From NCBI GenBank assembly GCA_002189035.1, contig CM007991.1, positions 1,674,001 through 1,738,000 on the forward strand: 64,000 bases of DNA. The letters run 5' to 3'. The notes under the pieces are model-generated. The model saw only the letters and a program-made list of their open reading frames with translations. It was not told the origin of the DNA and did not search any database. The translations under genes and the position numbers were made by a program. Shown piece after piece: positions 57,894 to 64,000 of the stretch; positions within the stretch are counted from its first letter, which is position 1; each line of letters opens with the position of its first letter. The DNA comes from Utricularia gibba. Its lineage: Eukaryota; Streptophyta; Magnoliopsida; Lamiales; Lentibulariaceae.

Positions 57894-59201
57894 GATTGAG
57901 AGAGAAGTGAGCAGAAGTACTTTGAACAAAGAAATGATATTCTGACTCGCAATTTATAGAAAATTCTAAGAAGAAAAAATCAGACTTCTACTTAGTGTTG
58001 ACTACCCAGTGAAGGAATTTGTTTATGGAAATAAGGTTCTGAAAATATATGTTGATTATGGTCATTTTATTTTTAATCACAAATGACTACGAATATAATG
58101 GGGTTGTTCTATGATTTGAGATTGTGTTTCAGATTATATATAATATTATCAATATTATGTAAATAGAATCAATTTCAGATTGTAAAACTGTTGTATGAGA
58201 TATAATAAAATTATATTATAAAATTTAATAAAATAATATATATTATAAATTTTAATAGTTATTATATAATTTAATGCTTTGATATAAATGTATTTTAAAA
58301 ATATATAAAAATTGAATAGTATAATTTTTTAATTAATCTTTTATTCAATTTCCGAAATCAATATTTAAGAAATTCAATAATTTCTAAAGTTAATTACAAA
58401 ATTTAAATTTCTGTTTTTATTACAAAACTATTAAAGATTAGAATCTTAAAAAATTAAAAAGAATCACTTTAAAAAATTGATAAAACAGAACACACCCAAT
58501 ATGCCTTTTTATGAACATACTTTTTAAAATCATTTGAGTTGATTTTGTCACAGATTGTTTGGTGGTTTAAATTTTGTATTCAGATTATCAAATTGAATTC
58601 GACAATATATAATTTATGGAATTGGGAATAATGATGATAATATTATTAGATATGAGATAAAATATACATTATATATTCAAAAATCGTGGAATTAATGAAA
58701 TTCAATTGGGTAATCGAATGCCATTCTATTACAGCGATACGTTTATGGGCCAATTACAAAATTATTGGGCCGTTTGTTACTAAGCTCGGATGCAAGCCCA
58801 TATATTATTATATAATTTTTAAATGTCATGTCAAGAGAATCCTTTTTATACATATGTCACTAAAAATCATATGAAATTCCAAGGTTGTTAGTATGCCAAT
58901 CTTGCAGACTATTTTTAATGTCTTTCTTTCTCTATTAAGGAGCTGATGCAAAATAGTTATTATATTGTAATTCACTATATTTCCATCCTAATTACAAATG
59001 TGATCCATAATTTTGAATTTCTTATTGATTTGGCTAACATAGTTGAATAAGTAAAGATTGACACCATCTTCTTGTTCTATTATAATTTGTTGCTTACATT
59101 CAATAGTACTATATAAACTTTTGAAATTTATATCATTTCAAATGTAATGTCTTGCATTCATAACCTAATTTGTAGTATTAACATATTACTTCACATCTTC
59201 C
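57894..59201. other. Spacer between tandem HMA genes
   Basis: 1.3 kb, AT-rich. The first ~150 bases (57894-58055) resemble the sequence right of copy B (59656-59795): both contain GAAAATT(C/T)TAA-AAGAAAAAA and TTGAC-A(T/A)C--CT. The duplication therefore included the promoter. Confidence 0.45.
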
Positions 59202-59655
59202 TCACTTCTTCTCTGCCATATCCTCATGTTGCTCATCTGTGTCTATCTCACATTCATTTTCCCTTAGGTGATCCATTAGAGATCTGATCACTGTCATAGT
59301 GCTCATATTTACTACACTGAAGGCAAGGATATTTGACCCTTCGTTGTACTGCAAATTTCGAACTCCTACAAAAAAAAAAAAAAAAAAAAGAATTCAACAT
59401 TTGAAAATCCAGAAATAATTAAATGCATCAAGCGCACCCACCTGGGAATTCCTGGAGAACCTTCGTCATCTTCTCCTTGCAAACCACGCAGTGGGGTGTA
59501 ACTTTGACAAGCTGTGCATAAACCTAGACAATTGCGAAGGAAGTGCACGTTACTAAGTGACTTCCAAGAACTCTTCTTCGATAGTACTAGGAATTGCAAT
59601 TTATTTATTTTTCATGGGATAAAAAATGAAGACTTTCACTTACTGTGTCATCCAT
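59202..59655 (-). CDS. Miniature HMA-domain protein, tandem copy B
   Basis: Three exons: 59655-59644 (MDDT), 59523-59442 and 59365-59202, giving 85 residues. Exon 2 reads VYAQLVKVTPHCVVCKEKMT, with CxxC retained. Exon 3 begins GVRNLQYNEGSNILAFSVVN and ends EQHEDMAEKK. It aligns with copy A throughout, including exon lengths 12 and 82, but exon 3 is shorter and the basic/acidic tail of A is missing. The intron before exon 3 has a polypyrimidine tract of about 20 T (A run 59370-59389 on the plus strand). No CaaX box. Divergence between the copies is considerable, so the duplication is not very recent. Confidence 0.7.
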
Positions 59656-60963
59656 GACTGAGAGGCAAATACAGTATTTTGAATGAAAAAAAAATGATTC
59701 TATAATTCGAATTTATAGAAAATTTTAATAAGAAAAAAACCCCGACTTTTACGCAGTGTTGACAATCAACTAAAGAAATTCTGTTTAAGAAAATAAGGTT
59801 AAAAAAATAATGAAATTAAATGTTAATTGATTATCGTAATTTTAGTTTTATTCACAATTTATGAATAGAGCGATGAACATGCTTTTGAAAATCATTTGAG
59901 TTGATTTTCGTCACATGATTATTAATAATAATAATAGTAACTATCATTATAATATTTGTTAAAGTAGGAATAATAATAATCAGTATTATTATTATGATAT
60001 AAAAAATATAAATTATATTATTATTTTTGAATGTCTTGTCGAGCCCATGTGCACAAAAGAATCCAGCCACGTCCACGTCATTAGTAATCATGTGGAAAAT
60101 AGTGTGACACATTTCAACGATTCCTTCGGAGTTAGAGATTGAACCCTTTCTATGAACTTTATGTTGAATGTTCACTATTTTTTTTAAAAAAAAAATCTCT
60201 ATATGGGTTCATTGTTTAGTGGACCTGGTGGCATTATTTCTATTGTAAGAAGTCCATTTTTTAATTTATCCTTAAATTAAATATATTACGTATTATAATA
60301 TGATATGTTATGGGGGTGGATCTTGAAACTTAATTTAAGGGAGGAAAAATAATTTCAAATATTGTAATTCAAGTATAAAAGGAAAAAAAATAAAATATCC
60401 TAAATTTTATTAATTTTATAATCCAAAAGGCAACTTAATTTTGCATTTATTTTACTTGTTCGGTATGGTATTAGTAGTTGAGGTGTACGTTCAGGAGACA
60501 TTGAACATTTAACAAGCTGACTGATGTGGCACTGTCCAAAAGTTGTTATCGAGGTATAGTTAAATTGATTTGATATAGTATAGTATAATATCCTAATATA
60601 TGATATAATTAATACAACCGGGTATATTTTCTTCTATTCAATTTTCGATATAGTTGCGATGTTGACATTAGGGATAAAATGTGGGGCTGAAGTGAAAAAC
60701 GGAAAAATAACAAGGACTATGCTGTAAAAAACAGATGCAACAAAACTGAAAACAGTCTGGAGAAGCGAAGAGGGGCGGGCGGGCACGGGCGCGTTGTATC
60801 CGTTTCTTGAACAAAGGAGCGTTCTCGCTTTTTTGTGTTCAAAAAACCGAGGAAGCCCCAAACTCAGTAACAATCTCCTGGAGAGTTATACTGAGGAGAA
60901 CGACGGTATGCGGTGAAACCCTTTGAAGGCGTCAAGAATTACTCTCGAAATTTGAGGCTGTCC
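59656..60963. other. Divergent promoter, HMA copy B and PDS5
   Basis: The right-hand GC-richer part (60770-60963) is the PDS5 leader, rich in CG. The rest is AT-rich with ATT/ATA runs near 59925-60000. No other gene was supported. Confidence 0.4.
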
Positions 60964-63942
60964 ATGGCTCAAAAGTTGCAACAGCAGCTGAAGGAGCTGG
61001 GATCAAAGTTGGGGAGCCCTCCAACTTCGAAAGATGCTCTTGTGAAACTCTTGAAGGTGAGAAGTTGTATTCTTTGTTTTGAATGCGGCTGGAGGGATGT
61101 TTTTCTGATGCGCGTGATGAAATTATTTTGTTAGGTTGGGCTTGTTTTTGGATGCATGTTTACAATTCATGAAACTTTCAGCGGCCTGAGACATGTGGTC
61201 ACGAATTAGGGTTCTTGTTTTGGTTTTTATTCGTGGAAAGAGACGGAGAGTTGGAGTCGTTGTGTGTTTGTGATTATGACCTTTTCTGCTCAAATGGTCT
61301 GCGATATGCACTTTTTATATAATATGCGGCCGGTTCGTCGCAGTTGAGACTCCAGTTTCGTAAATATGTTTCTGTATTGTTCGATCTTGTTTTGGAAAAT
61401 GTAGAGCAGGAAACATGTCTTGTATTAGGATCCACTTAACTCTGATTGTAGTCGTCTCTAGTCTTGTAAAGCTGGTTGGGCAGTGTTCAATTGTGTTTTG
61501 GATAAGTGCAGCATGAACAATATCTTTTGTATTACGACTCCACTTAACCTTGATTACAGTGTTGGGTATGGTAGAAGGTATTCGTGTTTTATCCTTCTTC
61601 ACTTTTAGATGTGATGTGGAACAATGTCTTTTGTAATGTGGGTGAAGTGGCGGCTCTTTTGATCAAGTATTGCATTGGGATTTCACAGTTTATTGCACTG
61701 GTGGCTCTTTTGACTGGCTTTTCTTGATACCTGAATTTTTATAAATGCGTACGTGATGTTGGAATCATTACTGTATTAAATTACGATTAACTTCCTTGTT
61801 TTTTTAGAGAAATTCCCTGCTTCCCGTAACCGTCCAAGCTGCTATTTGATTGCTTAATCTCATTTTATTGACTCAATTACAGCAAGCTGCAGCATGTCTT
61901 TCTGAATTAGAACAGTCTCCTTCTAAGCTAGTGATGGAATCCATGCAACCTCTTATAAATGCCATTTCCAAGCCTGAACTTTTGAAGCATCAAGATCGGG
62001 AGGTCAAGCTTTTTGTTGCTTCTTGTGCATGCGAGATTACTCGAATTAGTGCACCTGAAGCTCCTTATCATGATGATGTTCTAAAGGTCGTTTCTGCTGC
62101 ACAACCTATTCATCGTGCCCACAGTCACTTGAATTTTCTTATTTTTGGATACCCTGTGTGACATATGTTTTATTTCAGGATATTTTTCAGCTAATTTTGA
62201 ATACTCTTGGTGGCTTAAGTGATATGAGTTCCTCGTCGTTTGGAAGGAGGGTTGTTGTTCTTGAAACTTTGGCACGTTACAGATCATGTGTAATGATGCT
62301 GGATCTTGAATGTGACGATCTTATCAATGAAATGTTCAAAAATTTTTTTGATATTGTCAGGTATGATTTTCTTCTCTCATATTTATGCCCACATGAAGTT
62401 TGTATTTAATTCTGTCCACTTCTTTTTTGGTGCATTGTGTTTTCTGGGTAAATTGTGCCAACTATTAGTGTTGCGCTGCTATTTGCTGCACATGAATACT
62501 GGTTTGCTGCCAACTTTTTTAGTGCATGTTTTTATGTCTACTGACACTTCAAGCTGTCCTTATAAACAGAGATGACCACCCTGATAATTTGGTGTGTTCA
62601 ATGGAAGCAATCATGGAAGTCTTGCTCGAAGAAAGTGAAGACGTGCCTGATGAACTCTTGCTCATATTGTTAGCTGAATTAGATAATGATAAGAAGGTAA
62701 AATTTTTTATGTTTTCTCCAACATTCATAGGTTTTCATCCAGTCAAATGTATATTGAGAGTTGAGGTGGGTGTAGGGTGCCAAAATGGCTGCAAGGAGGC
62801 TTGCTATGAACGTGATTCAGAAGTGTGCGACAAAACTGGAGCCTAGCATTAAGCAGTTTCTAGTGTCTGCAATGTCTGGTGACAGCAATCCCTTGCAGCA
62901 TGGAATCAGTTATCATGGTGTACTCTATAATGTTTATTGCTGTGCTCCACAAGTGGTAGCAGGAGTGATCCCTTATCTTACTGGAGAGTTGCTGGTAATC
63001 ATCCTACTCTGGAATTTTAGATTTAACATCATGACGTAGAAGACCCTCTTTAATTAAAAAACTGTGTTCTATATACTGAATTTTTTTTTTCTGGGTGCGG
63101 CAACATGGAAAAGCTCTACCTTTTGCATTTATCCTTGTATTTATTGCTTACAGGGGTGTTGTAACTGACATTTTGGAGGAACTTTATAGTGAAGCTAATT
63201 ATTCTTGACATATTTCTCAACTGTGTCCTTATTTTAAAAAATCCGGTTCTATGATGTTTTTCTCATATTTGGACACTGCCACACAGAGTGACCACCTGGA
63301 AGCCCGTTTGAAGGCAGTTGGCTTAGTGGGCAACCTGGTATCTCTCCCAGGATCTACTCTTTCTGAAGTGTTCAGACCAGTTTTTATGGAGTTTCTGAAG
63401 AGATTGACTGATAGAGCAGTTGAAGTTAGAATGTCCGTCCTGGAGCATGCTAGATTATGCCTTTTGGAGAATCCTTCCAGGCCGGAAGCTCATCAAATTA
63501 TTTGTAAGAAAGAGATAATCTACAAATGTAATGAGGCTCTTTTATCTGATGAATCTAAATTTATTTTCAGCTGCTCTTTCTGAACGGTTTCTGGATTATG
63601 ATGAAAATGTTCGTAAGCAAGTGGTCTCAGTTATTTGTGATGTGGCATGTCATTCCCTCACATCCGTTCCGATTGACACTATTAAACTGCTCTCTGAACG
63701 GCTACGCGACAAATCTGTAAGAATAATTTATTTTCCACTATTTTCTCCCATTCCTTCATGGCTTATTTTCTGATAATTTTTGATGTTAATGCACAGCCTC
63801 TTGTTAAAAAGTACACTTTGGAGAGGTTAGCAGATATACATAAGGCATTCTTCCTGAAGCATTTTAGTGATTCAAGAAGGAATAAAGACTATATTTGGAT
63901 TGCTGGCAAAGTATTGAGGTGCTTCTACGATAAGGATTTCAG
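60964..63942 (+). CDS. PDS5-type sister chromatid cohesion protein, 5' part only
   Basis: Eight exons before the window ends: 60964-61056, 61883-62086, 62179-62360, 62570-62696, 62776-62994, 63287-63503, 63571-63716 and 63797-63942, all in phase. The ninth lies beyond the window. The start MAQKLQQQLKELGSKLGSPP is followed by HEAT-like helices: QAAACLSELEQSPSKLV, SCACEITRISAPEAPYHDD, GRRVVVLETLARYRSCVMML, DEVLLILLAEL-type, YNVYCCAPQVVAGVIPYLTG, MEFLKRLTDRAVEVRMSVLE and NVRKQVVSVICDVACHSLTS. This is the PDS5 arrangement of the long plant subgroup (PDS5A-like, At5g47690 from memory). PDS5 binds cohesin and controls its release and acetylation, and affects DNA repair and meiosis. The first intron is long (about 830 bases). 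The 3' end is outside the window, so no statement can be made on its length. Confidence 0.92.
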
Positions 63943-64000
63943 GTGACATTGTAATCTTTGATCCAGCGTTATATTCTATGTTATTGGTGCTTATACCACT

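Overview
This is a window of nuclear DNA from a flowering plant, almost certainly a eudicot. Coding exons are richer in G+C than the AT-rich spacers. Most genes have short GT-AG introns. The families are plant-specific: DUF1639, class III peroxidase, calcium-dependent protein kinase, class IV HD-Zip, RIC (CRIB) protein, ACC oxidase and PPDK regulatory protein. I see no operon, phage, CRISPR array, IS element or intact transposon. Gene names below come from reading the protein sequences and remembered families; no database search was run.

Layout, left to right. 0-10.5 kb: a small plastid-targeted-looking protein (-), an ABC1/UbiB atypical kinase (+), a PB1-domain protein (+), a DUF1639 protein (+) and a NOSIP/CSU1-type RING protein (-). 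10.9-18.4 kb: a bHLH transcription factor (-) and two tandem TauE/SafE membrane proteins (-). 19.9-24.8 kb: a peroxidase-42-type class III peroxidase (+), a group II CDPK with four EF hands (-) and a small basic protein (-). 25.8-34.3 kb: an RBP45-type RNA-binding protein (-), ESCRT-I subunit VPS28 (+) and a PDF2/ATML1-type HD-Zip IV factor (-) with an L1 box upstream. 37.7-45.9 kb: a RIC protein in four tiny exons (-), OST3/OST6 (-), PPDK regulatory protein (+), an NHL/LEA-2 protein (+) and an unknown Ser-rich protein (-). 48.2-55.8 kb: a CLMP1/PHOX-type TPR+PB1 protein (-), ACC oxidase (+) and an acidic RVCaB-like protein (+). 57.1-64 kb: two tandem miniature HMA proteins (-) and the 5' part of a PDS5 cohesin regulator (+), which runs off the right edge.

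The genes do not form one pathway. The gene order does look old: many of the genes have counterparts that, from memory, lie close together in Arabidopsis near At1g616xx-At1g625xx and in the related region At4g212xx-At4g219xx. I therefore read the window as an ancestral collinear block that Arabidopsis split between two duplicated copies.

The observations most worth a second look are these. Three genes (both TauE/SafE copies and the peroxidase) each lack exactly one base beside a short G/C run. One bHLH intron has a GC donor. The RIC gene and the HMA pair are easy to miss because their exons are very short. A TAAATGCA L1 box sits upstream of the HD-Zip IV gene. A conserved-looking Trp in the HD-Zip IV protein is replaced by Cys. 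I did not find a convincing new biological system here, and I say so plainly.
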